From NCBI GenBank assembly GCA_023430775.1, contig JAEYYY010000108.1, positions 1 to 7,254 of the forward strand: a stretch of DNA of 7,254 nt, in the 5' to 3' direction. This DNA is from Pseudomonadota bacterium. Lineage in GTDB: Bacteria; Myxococcota_A; Polyangia; Haliangiales; Haliangiaceae. Both the position numbers and the translations under genes were made by a program. This document shows, in pieces, positions 1-5,597 of this stretch. Each line of letters begins with the position of its first letter. The stretch's first letter is position 1. The notes below the pieces were generated by a model that was not told where the DNA came from, searched no databases, and saw only the letters and a list, made by a program, of their open reading frames with translations.

Positions 1-2
1 GC

Positions 3-815
3 ATGGTGCGGTTCGCCCTGTTCGTCCTCGCAGGATGCGGGCGGATCGGTTTCGGCGCGTCACCGCTGATCTCCGAGGACGCGCCGCTCGACGACGCGCC
101 GAGCGACGTCGGGCACGACGAGGACGGCGATGGCGTCGCCGACGCCGACGACAACTGTCCTCACATCGCGGGCGCGCAAACCGACACCGACGGCGACGGC
201 GTCGGCGATCTCTGCGATCCGAACCCGACGACAGGCGGTGACGCGATCGCGCTGTTCGCGACGATGCGCCCCGGCGACCAGCCGTTCACGACCGCCGGCG
301 GAGATCAGGACGCGGTGTTCACCCAGAAGGACGACGCGCTCCGCTTCGACGGCATCCTCGGCAGCGACAACAATCTGTTCGGAAATTTTCTGATCCCGGT
401 GGACCTCGACAACGTGCGCGCCGCGATCGGCTTCGACGTGCTCGCCGTCGTTCCCGGCGCGGCCAGCAACCAGAACCAGATCGCGCTCGCGGTGTGGGAT
501 CAGGCGCCGAGCTACTTCGTCGAGGTCAACCAGATCCCCGGGCTGTTCGACCACGCGGCCGTGGTGTTCTTCGACGGCACCGACTTCTCCGCCGCCGACG
601 CGCGCGACCTCGCGACCGGCATCCGCACCGGACCGCTGACCCTGCAGACCACCCAGCGAGTCGGCGAGGGCGTTCGTCTCGACGCCGCGTGGCCGGGCGA
701 GCCCTACGTCGCCGAGGTCAACGATGCCGTCTACCAGGGCGCCGCGCGGATCGAGCTCAGCGTCAACAACGTCCACATCGATATCCTGTGGCTCGCCGTG
801 ATCACGTCGCCCTGA
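3..815 (+). CDS. TSP3-repeat lipoprotein with beta-rich C-terminal domain (5' end possibly cut)
   Basis: Predicted exported lipoprotein of 270 residues; function unknown. The N-terminus is a short hydrophobic stretch ending in a lipobox-like Leu-Ala-Gly-Cys (Cys12), followed by Gly-Arg-Ile-Gly-Phe, then a Ser/Asp/Pro-rich linker. Residues about 39-76 form two Asp-rich calcium-binding thrombospondin type 3 repeats (DEDGDGVADADDNCP, then DTDGDGVGDLCDPNP) whose two cysteines could form a disulphide. Residues about 80-270 alternate short hydrophobic strands with Gly/Asp turns and look like a lectin- or LamG-like beta sandwich, but I recognise no family there. The signal peptide is only 11 residues long before the Cys and the ATG lies two bases from the window edge, so the true start may be further upstream. 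Frame and codon bias support it as real coding sequence over the long opposite-strand frame at 60-776. No operon partner is visible; 81 bases separate it from the next lipoprotein start. Confidence 0.8.
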   Translation: MVRFALFVLAGCGRIGFGASPLISEDAPLDDAPSDVGHDEDGDGVADADDNCPHIAGAQTDTDGDGVGDLCDPNPTTGGDAIALFATMRPGDQPFTTAGGDQDAVFTQKDDALRFDGILGSDNNLFGNFLIPVDLDNVRAAIGFDVLAVVPGAASNQNQIALAVWDQAPSYFVEVNQIPGLFDHAAVVFFDGTDFSAADARDLATGIRTGPLTLQTTQRVGEGVRLDAAWPGEPYVAEVNDAVYQGAARIELSVNNVHIDILWLAVITSP

Positions 816-896
816 TCTGTAGGCTCGACCACGGCCGTAACCTGCAGCGATCTCGTCCCTCGTGCATTGGCGTCGGGTTTGGTATCAACCCGGCCC

Positions 897-2372
897 ATGC
901 AGCTCGTCCGCTTCTTCCCGTGCTTGTTGTTCGTCGTCGCGTGTGGTGGTGGCGGGCGGCCACAGCAACAACCGCTTCCCGATTCCCCGACGCCGGATGG
1001 TCCCTCCGACGGGCCGGAAGGCGATGGACCCGAGTCCGACGGTCCGACGAGCGATGGGCCCGGTGACGACGGACCGAAGAAGACGGTCGCGCGGATCTGG
1101 GCAGTCGGCGACATCGTCACCAACAACGTCAACATCGGTGGCGGGTTCGCGGCCGACGCTACCCTGCCGTTCAACACCGCAAATCCTCCGACGATCGTGG
1201 TGCCCGGCGGTGCAGGAAAGCTGGCGACGAGCGGCGACAACGTGTTCGACGCGCGCGGCTCCAAGATCGCTTACATCGCAGATCAAACCGAGCCTGGTCG
1301 TCTGGATCTCAACGTCGCCGACGCCGATGGCAGCAACCCGATCATCGTCGTCCAGGGTGGCGTTCCCAACATCGAGATGACCTCGGTCGCGCTGTCGCCC
1401 GACGGCACGAAGGTCGCCTTCACGATGGACAGCGCGGCGGTCGACGGTGGTCTCGATCTCTATGTCGCTTCCACCACCGCAAACGCAACACCGGTGCTGA
1501 TCAGCCCGAGCCGCGGCGACGTCGTCAACCCGGCGCTCGACGTCTTCACGCAGTACGAGTGGTCCGCAGACTCGAAGTTCGTCGGGTTCTCCAGCGAGGC
1601 CGTCGACGACGGCTTCCAGCAGGCGTTCATCACCGATACCACCGCTGCCACACCGACGCCTGTCGAGTTGCTGGCGCGTGCCGAGATCACGGCCACCTCG
1701 GGCGATCGTGGCGTCCGCGGTCGCATCCTGTTCGACAGCGAGAACAACGCGTACTTCCGCGCGCGCCTCACGGATGCGGATGAAAAGTTCACGCTCTTCA
1801 AGTCCGACACCACGGGCCAGAAGGCGGCGGTCGCGCTTCCCGCGCGCGGCGATGCCAGCGTCCCCGACGTCGGCGCTTTCGGCTTCACGCCCGACGGCAA
1901 CACGCTCGTGTTCGGTGTCGATGCTCCAACGCTCGGCATCTACGACATGTACACGGCGCCGATCGCGAATCTCTCGACGCCGACCAAGATCACCAACATC
2001 GCAGCGATTGGCAACGCCGAGCTCGCCGCACAGTTCACCGCGCCATTCGCCTTCTCGCCGGACGGCACCAAGGTCGCCGTGGTCGCCACGTTCTTCTCTG
2101 GCGGTGACGGCACGTTCGAGCCCGTCGTGATCGCGCTCGATGGTTCGTCGACCAAGCGCCTGACGGCGGTGCCGACCAACACGAACCAGGACACCGACAA
2201 GGTCGTCTGGGCGGACAACAACACGGTGTTCGCGACCGGCGACATCGCGGCCAGCAACGTCACCTCTCTGTTCAAGCTCGACGCGTCGATGGAAGATCAG
2301 GCTCCGACGCTCGCCGTCGAGATGCCGACCAGCGGCGACCTGTTCAACGTGTTCGCGGTCCAGCCGCAGTAA
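897..2372 (+). CDS. Beta-propeller (TolB/PD40-like) lipoprotein
   Basis: A 491-residue predicted lipoprotein facing the periplasm or cell surface. The signal peptide MQLVRFFPCLLFVVAC ends in a lipobox with Cys16. A Gly/Gln tail and an acidic Asp-Gly-Pro linker (residues about 29-60) follow, then a long beta-rich domain. PD40/WD40-like blade motifs are visible: S-P-D-G-T-K-V-A-F near residues 167-175, a diverged T-P-D-G-N-T-L-V-F near 331-339, and S-P-D-G-T-K-V-A-V near 387-395. This is the signature of TolB C-terminal-type propellers, usually protein-binding platforms; no catalytic residues are recognisable. I chose ATG 897 because the lipobox then sits at the normal distance; a TTG at 867 in the same frame would add ten non-hydrophobic residues. 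There is no Shine-Dalgarno sequence before this ATG, and a TATCAA box lies 8 bases upstream (883-888), suggesting a very short leader. The stop is directly adjacent to the stop of the convergent gene. The partner or cargo is unknown. Confidence 0.85.
   Translation: MQLVRFFPCLLFVVACGGGGRPQQQPLPDSPTPDGPSDGPEGDGPESDGPTSDGPGDDGPKKTVARIWAVGDIVTNNVNIGGGFAADATLPFNTANPPTIVVPGGAGKLATSGDNVFDARGSKIAYIADQTEPGRLDLNVADADGSNPIIVVQGGVPNIEMTSVALSPDGTKVAFTMDSAAVDGGLDLYVASTTANATPVLISPSRGDVVNPALDVFTQYEWSADSKFVGFSSEAVDDGFQQAFITDTTAATPTPVELLARAEITATSGDRGVRGRILFDSENNAYFRARLTDADEKFTLFKSDTTGQKAAVALPARGDASVPDVGAFGFTPDGNTLVFGVDAPTLGIYDMYTAPIANLSTPTKITNIAAIGNAELAAQFTAPFAFSPDGTKVAVVATFFSGGDGTFEPVVIALDGSSTKRLTAVPTNTNQDTDKVVWADNNTVFATGDIAASNVTSLFKLDASMEDQAPTLAVEMPTSGDLFNVFAVQPQ
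996..1076 (+). repeat. Imperfect tandem repeat encoding six Asp-Gly-Pro units
   Basis: Within the propeller lipoprotein, Asp-Gly-Pro occurs six times with residue spacing 4, 5, 5, 5, 5 (Asp34, 38, 43, 48, 53, 58). The DNA is an irregular 12-15-base repeat whose third codon positions vary (ggt, ggg, gga; ccc, ccg), so selection appears to act on the peptide rather than on a recent slippage product. It probably forms an extended acidic spacer lifting the propeller off the membrane. Confidence 0.75.
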
Positions 2373-3110
2373 TCACTCGCAGCCGGGCATCACGCCGTCG
2401 TAGCGCTCGTCCCACCAGGTTCGCCAGCGCGCGGCGAGCTCGCCGTACGTGCGGTCGTCGAAGCCATACGTCGTGATGATCACCTGGCTGTGACCGCGCG
2501 GCTTCTTCGCGTCGGCCGGCCGATCCATCGCGATCAGCATGCCGTCGCCGAAACCGTCGACGGTGATGCCGACCTGGTGACGCCCGCGGTGCCAGACGCG
2601 GCCGGCAAGGGTATCGCCGGTGGGCGCGGTGATCGCGTAGCTGCTTCCCACCGGGCTCGCCGGCAACCCGAACGCCGCCGCCGCGAGTGGCGCACCCGCC
2701 GTCTTCGGCGAGCCCGACAGGAACAGCGTGCGGCGGTCCTTGCCGAGGTGGCGCTCCATGCCGAAGCGCAGCTGCTGCACGAACGCGGTCCAGCCCTGCA
2801 CCACATCCTCGAAGATGTTCTCCCAGTCGTGATCGGCACTCGGCGCCGGCTGGATCAGCCGCACCACGCAGCCATCGCCGCGCTGCTCGACCTCGAAGCG
2901 ATCGTGGTCGCCGACGAAGTGCAGCGTGCGCGTGGCGTCATCCGCGTTCGCGACCTGCTTGAAGAAGATGTACTCGATCTCTTCAGGCAGCGAATCGGCG
3001 TCCCAGCCGAACCACTGCGCCAGGCGCTCGCGATCGCGCAGCGCCTTCCACACCTCGTCGGCAGGTGCAGCCACGGTGACTTCGATCAGCGCCCTCGGAA
3101 ATGTCGTCAT
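2373..3110 (-). CDS. SRPBCC/AHSA1-like protein with an extra C-terminal domain
   Basis: 245 residues. Residues 1-135 match the AHSA1-like branch of the SRPBCC (START/Bet v1) fold: an N-terminal strand, then A-P-A-D-E-V-W-K-A-L and W-F-G-W near 15-36, beta strands to about 90, and the closing helix with G-W-T-A-F-V-Q-Q-L at 106-114. These proteins form a hydrophobic ligand cavity; the ligand here is unknown. The usual family member is about 140-170 residues, whereas this one continues to 245 with a second segment containing H-R-G-R-H-Q-V near 174-180 and ending in a helix rich in Trp and Arg (225-238), possibly a second degenerate SRPBCC unit. The ATG overlaps the stop of the upstream ArsR-type gene (ATGA, 3107-3110) and is preceded by a good ribosome binding site, so the two are translationally coupled. 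ArsR plus SRPBCC pairs are common in bacteria, the regulator usually controlling the pair. Confidence 0.85.
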   Translation of the reverse strand: MTTFPRALIEVTVAAPADEVWKALRDRERLAQWFGWDADSLPEEIEYIFFKQVANADDATRTLHFVGDHDRFEVEQRGDGCVVRLIQPAPSADHDWENIFEDVVQGWTAFVQQLRFGMERHLGKDRRTLFLSGSPKTAGAPLAAAAFGLPASPVGSSYAITAPTGDTLAGRVWHRGRHQVGITVDGFGDGMLIAMDRPADAKKPRGHSQVIITTYGFDDRTYGELAARWRTWWDERYDGVMPGCE

Positions 3111-3712
3111 GCGGTCCTCTTCTGTTTGGTCTGAACGGCGGGATGTGCGGCGGCGACCAGCCGGTAGCGGCGGCCGCCCTTCTTGCCGGGACTGGCGGAG
3201 TACTGCTTCGCGAGCGCGGTGACGGCATCGCTCAGCTGCTCGACGAACGCGTCGAACTCGGCGGGCGTCGAGAACGTCAGCTCGGTCTCGAGTGTCAGCG
3301 TCAGTAACCGCTTGCTCTCGCGCTCGGCCGCTTCGCGCATGCGCGCGACCTCGCTCACCATGTTCGCGGCCACTCGCACGAGGTGCTCGGACGCGTGGCG
3401 ATCCTGGGCATCGGCGGCGCGCGTCTCCTTGTTCGCGAACAGCTGCGGGTCGAGCACGAACGTGTCGGCGCAGGCCACCAGCATCCGCTCGATGAAGCCA
3501 CGGCGCTGGCGCTCCGCGACGAGCTTGACCAGCCCGGCCTCCTCGAGGACGCGCAGGTGGTACGCGAGCTGTTGCCTCGGCAGGTCGAGCTGAGACGCCA
3601 GGCTCGATGCCGACCCGGGCTCGCGCAGCCGCTCGAGCAGGTCGCGGCGCAGCGGCGTCAGCGCGGCGCGCGCCTTCGCGGCGTCGGAGACCAGGGCAAC
3701 GGAGCTGCTCAC
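3107..3712 (-). CDS. ArsR-family winged-helix transcriptional regulator
   Basis: 201-residue DNA-binding regulator. Residues about 13-75 form an ArsR-type winged helix: a first helix with L-T-P-L-R-R-D-L-L-E-R-L, then S-A-S-S-L-A-S-Q-L, and the recognition helix R-Q-Q-L-A-Y-H-L-R-V-L-E-E-A-G-L-V (about 46-62) before the wing. The remaining 125 residues are largely helical, with a charged segment near 118-140 that could dimerise or sense a ligand. There is no ArsR metal-binding Cys-x-Cys motif (the single Cys81 is isolated), so a metalloregulatory role is unlikely; this is the ArsR class that accompanies SRPBCC proteins. The start is a GTG: no in-frame ATG, GTG or TTG follows before the HTH, and there is no Shine-Dalgarno before it. 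First gene of a two-gene operon and divergent from the HugZ-like gene, so it may repress both sides through the shared intergenic region. Confidence 0.9.
   Translation of the reverse strand: MSSSVALVSDAAKARAALTPLRRDLLERLREPGSASSLASQLDLPRQQLAYHLRVLEEAGLVKLVAERQRRGFIERMLVACADTFVLDPQLFANKETRAADAQDRHASEHLVRVAANMVSEVARMREAAERESKRLLTLTLETELTFSTPAEFDAFVEQLSDAVTALAKQYSASPGKKGGRRYRLVAAAHPAVQTKQKRTA
3115..3120 (-). promoter_or_regulatory. Ribosome binding site for the SRPBCC gene
   Basis: On the minus strand AGAGGA lies 4 bases before the ATG, inside the end of the ArsR-type gene. It fixes the SRPBCC start at the ATGA overlap. Confidence 0.65.
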
Positions 3713-3719
3713 GGGCCCG

Positions 3720-3748
3720 TGTATCGAATAGAAAAATTAGTTTGTCAA
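3720..3748 (-). promoter_or_regulatory. Promoter of the arsR-SRPBCC operon, apparently leaderless
   Basis: On the minus strand a perfect TTGACA -35 box (3748-3743) is followed by a 17-base spacer and GATACA as -10 (3725-3720). Only seven bases separate the -10 from the GTG start, so transcription would begin at or next to the start codon. The spacer is unusually AT-rich for this genome. The -35 is strong; the -10 matches only three of six consensus positions. Confidence 0.55.
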
Positions 3749-3751
3749 TAC
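3721..3751. promoter_or_regulatory. Candidate operator: imperfect inverted repeat
   Basis: GTATCGA (3721-3727) and TCAATAC (3745-3751) form an inverted repeat with 6 of 7 paired positions and a 17-base AT-rich centre. The arms lie over the -10 and -35 of the minus-strand promoter, so a bound dimer would block it. The encoded ArsR-type protein is the natural candidate binder, but this is inference. Confidence 0.35.
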
Positions 3752-3772
3752 GGAAACCGCGGCCACCGGCGT

Positions 3773-3778
3773 TAGACT
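3773..3778 (+). promoter_or_regulatory. -10-like box TAGACT directly before the HugZ-like start
   Basis: TAGACT fits the TAnnnT -10 core and lies exactly six bases before the GTG start, consistent with a leaderless mRNA. No clear -35 is seen 16-18 bases upstream, so support is mainly positional. The TAG is also the in-frame stop that bounds the reading frame. Confidence 0.4.
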
Positions 3779-3784
3779 TCGAGG

Positions 3785-4309
3785 GTGGGGCTGTTCGATT
3801 ACTCGTCGGAGCTCAATCACGGCAGCCTCGCGGGCCCCGAGATCAGCGACGCCGAGCTCGCGCGCCAGCTGGTCGCCCGCTCCCGCCTCGCCACGCTGTC
3901 GACGATCGCGTTGCGACCCGCCGGCTTCCCCTACGGATCGCTGGTCGCGCATGCCGCCGACGAGCGCGGCCACCCGCTGTTCCTGCTGTCCGCACTCGCC
4001 GAGCACTCGAAGAACCTCGCCGCGTGTGCGAACGCGTCACTGCTCGTCGTCGAGGCCGGCTCGACGAGCATCGTCACCGCACCCCGCGTGACGCTGGTCG
4101 GCAGCTGCCGCCGGATCGATCCGAGCGAGCAGGAAGACGTGCGGGCGCGCTACGTCGCCGCTCATCCCGAGTCGGCGACCTGGTTCGCCGATCATCTCCA
4201 CGCGTATTCTTTGTATCGACTCGAACCAACTGATCTGCGAGTCATCGTCGGCTTCGGACGGCTCTCCTGGGTTACACGAAAAGCCTACGAATCTGCATTT
4301 TCCGAGTAG
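3785..4309 (+). CDS. HugZ-like PPOX-fold (pyridoxamine-phosphate-oxidase-like) protein
   Basis: 174 residues with the split-barrel flavin-binding fold of the HugZ/COG0748 group. Diagnostic segments in order: A-R-Q-L-V-A-R-S-R-L-A-T-L-S-T near 26-40, G-F-P-Y-G-S-L-V near 47-54, L-F-L-L-S-A-L-A-E-H-S-K-N-L near 65-78, then A-S-L-L-V, the P-R-V-T-L-V-G strand, R-Y-V-A-A-H-P-E, and a C-terminal Y-R-L with V-G-F-G-R-L near 155-160. Family members bind FMN or, in HugZ, haem that they degrade. HugZ itself is about 250 residues and carries a C-terminal DUF2470 domain that contributes to haem binding; that domain is missing here, so a flavin-dependent reductase or oxidase is as likely as a haem oxygenase. 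The first usable start after the in-frame TAG at 3773 is GTG 3785. Divergent from the arsR-type gene and 161 bases before the haem-lipoprotein gene. Confidence 0.85.
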   Translation: MGLFDYSSELNHGSLAGPEISDAELARQLVARSRLATLSTIALRPAGFPYGSLVAHAADERGHPLFLLSALAEHSKNLAACANASLLVVEAGSTSIVTAPRVTLVGSCRRIDPSEQEDVRARYVAAHPESATWFADHLHAYSLYRLEPTDLRVIVGFGRLSWVTRKAYESAFSE

Positions 4310-4420
4310 CAGAACGAACTCGGTGGCTTGCGTGAGGTGTCAGGTAGGAAGAACTCGCGCATGTCGGTAACGTGAACCTTTCCGCATGCTTGTGGTGCAA
4401 ATGAGCAGGTAGACAGCGCT

Positions 4421-4432
4421 CACGATGTCGTG
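4421..4432. promoter_or_regulatory. Short perfect inverted repeat upstream of the haem-lipoprotein gene
   Basis: CACGA and TCGTG flank a two-base centre, 38 bases before the GTG start. A TAGACA -10-like box sits at 4410-4415, placing this repeat around a possible transcription start. The arms are only five bases, so chance is quite possible. The remainder of the 4310-4470 gap shows no gene or terminator that I can support. Confidence 0.25.
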
Positions 4433-4456
4433 CTGAATGGCTCTCCAACCAACTTC

Positions 4457-4463
4457 GGGAGGG
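4457..4463 (+). promoter_or_regulatory. Strong Shine-Dalgarno for the haem-lipoprotein gene
   Basis: GGGAGGG lies seven bases before GTG 4471. It decides the GTG start and contrasts with the SD-less starts elsewhere in the window. Confidence 0.7.
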
Positions 4464-4470
4464 TCTTTCA

Positions 4471-4989
4471 GTGAAGCAGTATTTGGCTCTGTCTGTGATT
4501 GCGTCCCTGACGGCGTGTTCGGGTGTCGAGGAGGTCGAGACGGCAACGACGGAGTCCGCCGTCCACCATCCGCCTTCCCCTGCCGCAGAAGCCTTCGCGA
4601 GCGATGTCGCCGACGCGATGGTCGACCGCATCGTCGCGTTGTTGTTCCGCGAGTTCGCGGTGACGACGCCCGACAATGCCGCGGTCGGCACGGCGGCGAT
4701 CAGCAACATCTTCCACAACGACAACCCGACGATGCGTCTCGTGGGCGACGTCGATCCACTGCAGAACAGTAACCGCCCTCAAGACAAATTCGAGCGAGAT
4801 GCCCTCGCAGCTGCCAAGCTCGGCAACAACCTCGCCCGCACCGAGAAGGTGCAAGGCAAGTGGTGGGTCCGCAAGTCGATCGCCGTGTCGACGGAGTTCT
4901 CGCCATCGTGCGTGCACTGCCATGCGAACTTCGAGGGCCTGTCGAATCCGTGGGTCGGCGCGCTGATGGTGCGAGCGAAAGTGGAATGA
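4471..4989 (+). CDS. c-type haem lipoprotein, Tll0287-like (DUF3365)
   Basis: 172-residue predicted lipoprotein. The signal peptide MKQYLALSVIASLTAC has a Leu-Thr-Ala-Cys lipobox (Cys16), so it should be anchored and exported. A Ser/Pro/Ala-rich linker and helix (to about 65) lead into a domain containing N-R-P-Q-D-K-F-E-R-D-A-L (101-112), K-W-W-V-R-K-S-I-A-V (130-139) and then one Cys-x-x-Cys-His site, C-V-H-C-H at 147-151, for covalent haem attachment. This order matches the DUF3365/Tll0287-like family, which occurs as single-domain cytochromes and as the extracellular sensor part of kinases and cyclases. The heme would sit on the periplasmic side, so the likely role is redox or gas sensing, or electron transfer, outside the membrane. 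It precedes the H-NOX gene by 56 bases on the same strand, so a functional link is suggested but not shown; the gap has its own promoter-like sequence. Confidence 0.8.
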   Translation: MKQYLALSVIASLTACSGVEEVETATTESAVHHPPSPAAEAFASDVADAMVDRIVALLFREFAVTTPDNAAVGTAAISNIFHNDNPTMRLVGDVDPLQNSNRPQDKFERDALAAAKLGNNLARTEKVQGKWWVRKSIAVSTEFSPSCVHCHANFEGLSNPWVGALMVRAKVE

Positions 4990-4993
4990 CGAG

Positions 4994-5022
4994 TTGAAAA
5001 GATCGCCGCTAGCCGTTTAGAT
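4994..5022 (+). promoter_or_regulatory. Candidate promoter for the H-NOX gene
   Basis: TTGAAA (4994-4999), a 17-base spacer and TTAGAT (5017-5022) lie in the gap before the H-NOX gene. A start near 5029 would give a leader of about 17 bases containing the ribosome binding site. The -35 matches five of six consensus bases and the -10 three, so it may work weakly or need an activator. Confidence 0.45.
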
Positions 5023-5035
5023 GTTCTCGTCAGGC

Positions 5036-5041
5036 AGGGGG
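5036..5041 (+). promoter_or_regulatory. Ribosome binding site for the H-NOX gene
   Basis: AGGGGG four bases before ATG 5046 supports this start, which also gives the canonical H-NOX N-terminus MYGLVNKAV. Confidence 0.65.
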
Positions 5042-5045
5042 AAAC

Positions 5046-5588
5046 ATGTACGGACTCGTCAACAAGGCTGTGGTGGACCTCGTCGTCAACAAGTTCGGCG
5101 AGGACACCTGGGCGGCGATCAAGAAGAAGGCTGGCGTCGATCAGGACGTGTTCGTCAGCATGGATGCGTATCCCGACGACATCACCTATCGCCTCGTCGG
5201 TGCGGCGAGCGAGGTGCTCGGGATTCCGCCCGCCGCGGTCCTCGAGGCCTTCGGCGAGTGGTGGGTGCTCTACACCGCGCAGGAGGGCTACGGCCCGATG
5301 CTCGATGCAGCGGGAAAGTCGCTGCGCGAGTTCCTCGAGAACCTCGATGCGCTCCACGCCCGCGTCGCGTTGACGATGTCGGAGCTGCGGCCGCCGCGGT
5401 TCCGGCTGGTTCCCGTCGATAGCTCCAACATGGTGCTCGAGTACCACTCGACGCGAGAAGGGCTCGCGCCGATGGTGGTCGGTCTCCTCAAGGGGCTCTC
5501 GCAACGCTTCAACACGCCCATCGAAGTCACTCACGCACGACGCGACTCGCACGACGAGTTCGCGATCCGTACGACCCAGGCGTCGTAG
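5046..5588 (+). CDS. Stand-alone H-NOX haem nitric-oxide sensor
   Basis: 180-residue cytoplasmic H-NOX (HNOB) protein of normal family length, binding haem b and sensing NO. It starts with the classic MYGLVNKAVVDLVVNKFG, followed by Y-P-D-D-I-T-Y-R-L-V-G-A-A-S-E-V-L-G (42-59), E-W-W-V-L-Y-T (71-77) and L-D-A-L-H-A-R-V with proximal haem ligand His104. Pro117 corresponds to the conserved haem-distorting proline, and Tyr133-x-Ser135-x-Arg137 is the invariant haem-propionate-binding YxSxR motif. By alignment from Arg137, the distal-pocket position that is Tyr140 in O2-binding Thermoanaerobacter H-NOX and Ile145 in soluble guanylate cyclase is Met143, so I predict NO selectivity and O2 exclusion. 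There is no cysteine, so the C-terminal zinc/thiol site of many proteobacterial H-NOX proteins is absent. The gene ends nine bases before the HNOBA-phosphatase gene, its evident effector. No histidine kinase or diguanylate cyclase, the usual H-NOX partners, is present in the window. Confidence 0.95.
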   Translation: MYGLVNKAVVDLVVNKFGEDTWAAIKKKAGVDQDVFVSMDAYPDDITYRLVGAASEVLGIPPAAVLEAFGEWWVLYTAQEGYGPMLDAAGKSLREFLENLDALHARVALTMSELRPPRFRLVPVDSSNMVLEYHSTREGLAPMVVGLLKGLSQRFNTPIEVTHARRDSHDEFAIRTTQAS

Positions 5589-5591
5589 TCT
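5586..5591 (+). promoter_or_regulatory. -10-like box TAGTCT overlapping the H-NOX stop codon
   Basis: TAGTCT begins with the H-NOX TAG stop and lies exactly six bases before GTG 5598, the same geometry as TAGACT before the HugZ-like gene. No -35 is visible and the following gene is close enough for read-through transcription, so this may be chance created by the stop codon. Confidence 0.25.
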
Positions 5592-5597
5592 GCCGCC

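Noticed and set aside
60..776. 238-residue open frame on the minus strand
   Set aside because: It mirrors the TSP3 lipoprotein gene; the plus frame has a lipobox and calcium repeats, while the minus frame shows no recognisable motif.
867..896. TTG start extending the propeller lipoprotein by ten residues
   Set aside because: It would place polar residues before the signal peptide; ATG 897 gives a standard lipoprotein signal.
2490..3134. 214-residue plus-strand open frame
   Set aside because: Antisense shadow of the SRPBCC gene, rich in Arg, Ala and His with no fold signature.
4393..4407. Sigma-54-like TGG...GCA element upstream of the haem-lipoprotein gene
   Set aside because: The GG and GC are nine bases apart rather than the required ten, and the flanks do not match.
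4272..4724. 150-residue minus-strand open frame covering the 4310-4470 gap
   Set aside because: It overlaps the HugZ-like end and the haem-lipoprotein start in antisense, is rich in Ser, Thr and Arg, and shows no motif or credible ribosome binding site.
4779..5552. 257-residue open frame on the minus strand
   Set aside because: It runs across the haem lipoprotein and H-NOX genes in antisense and has no domain signal.
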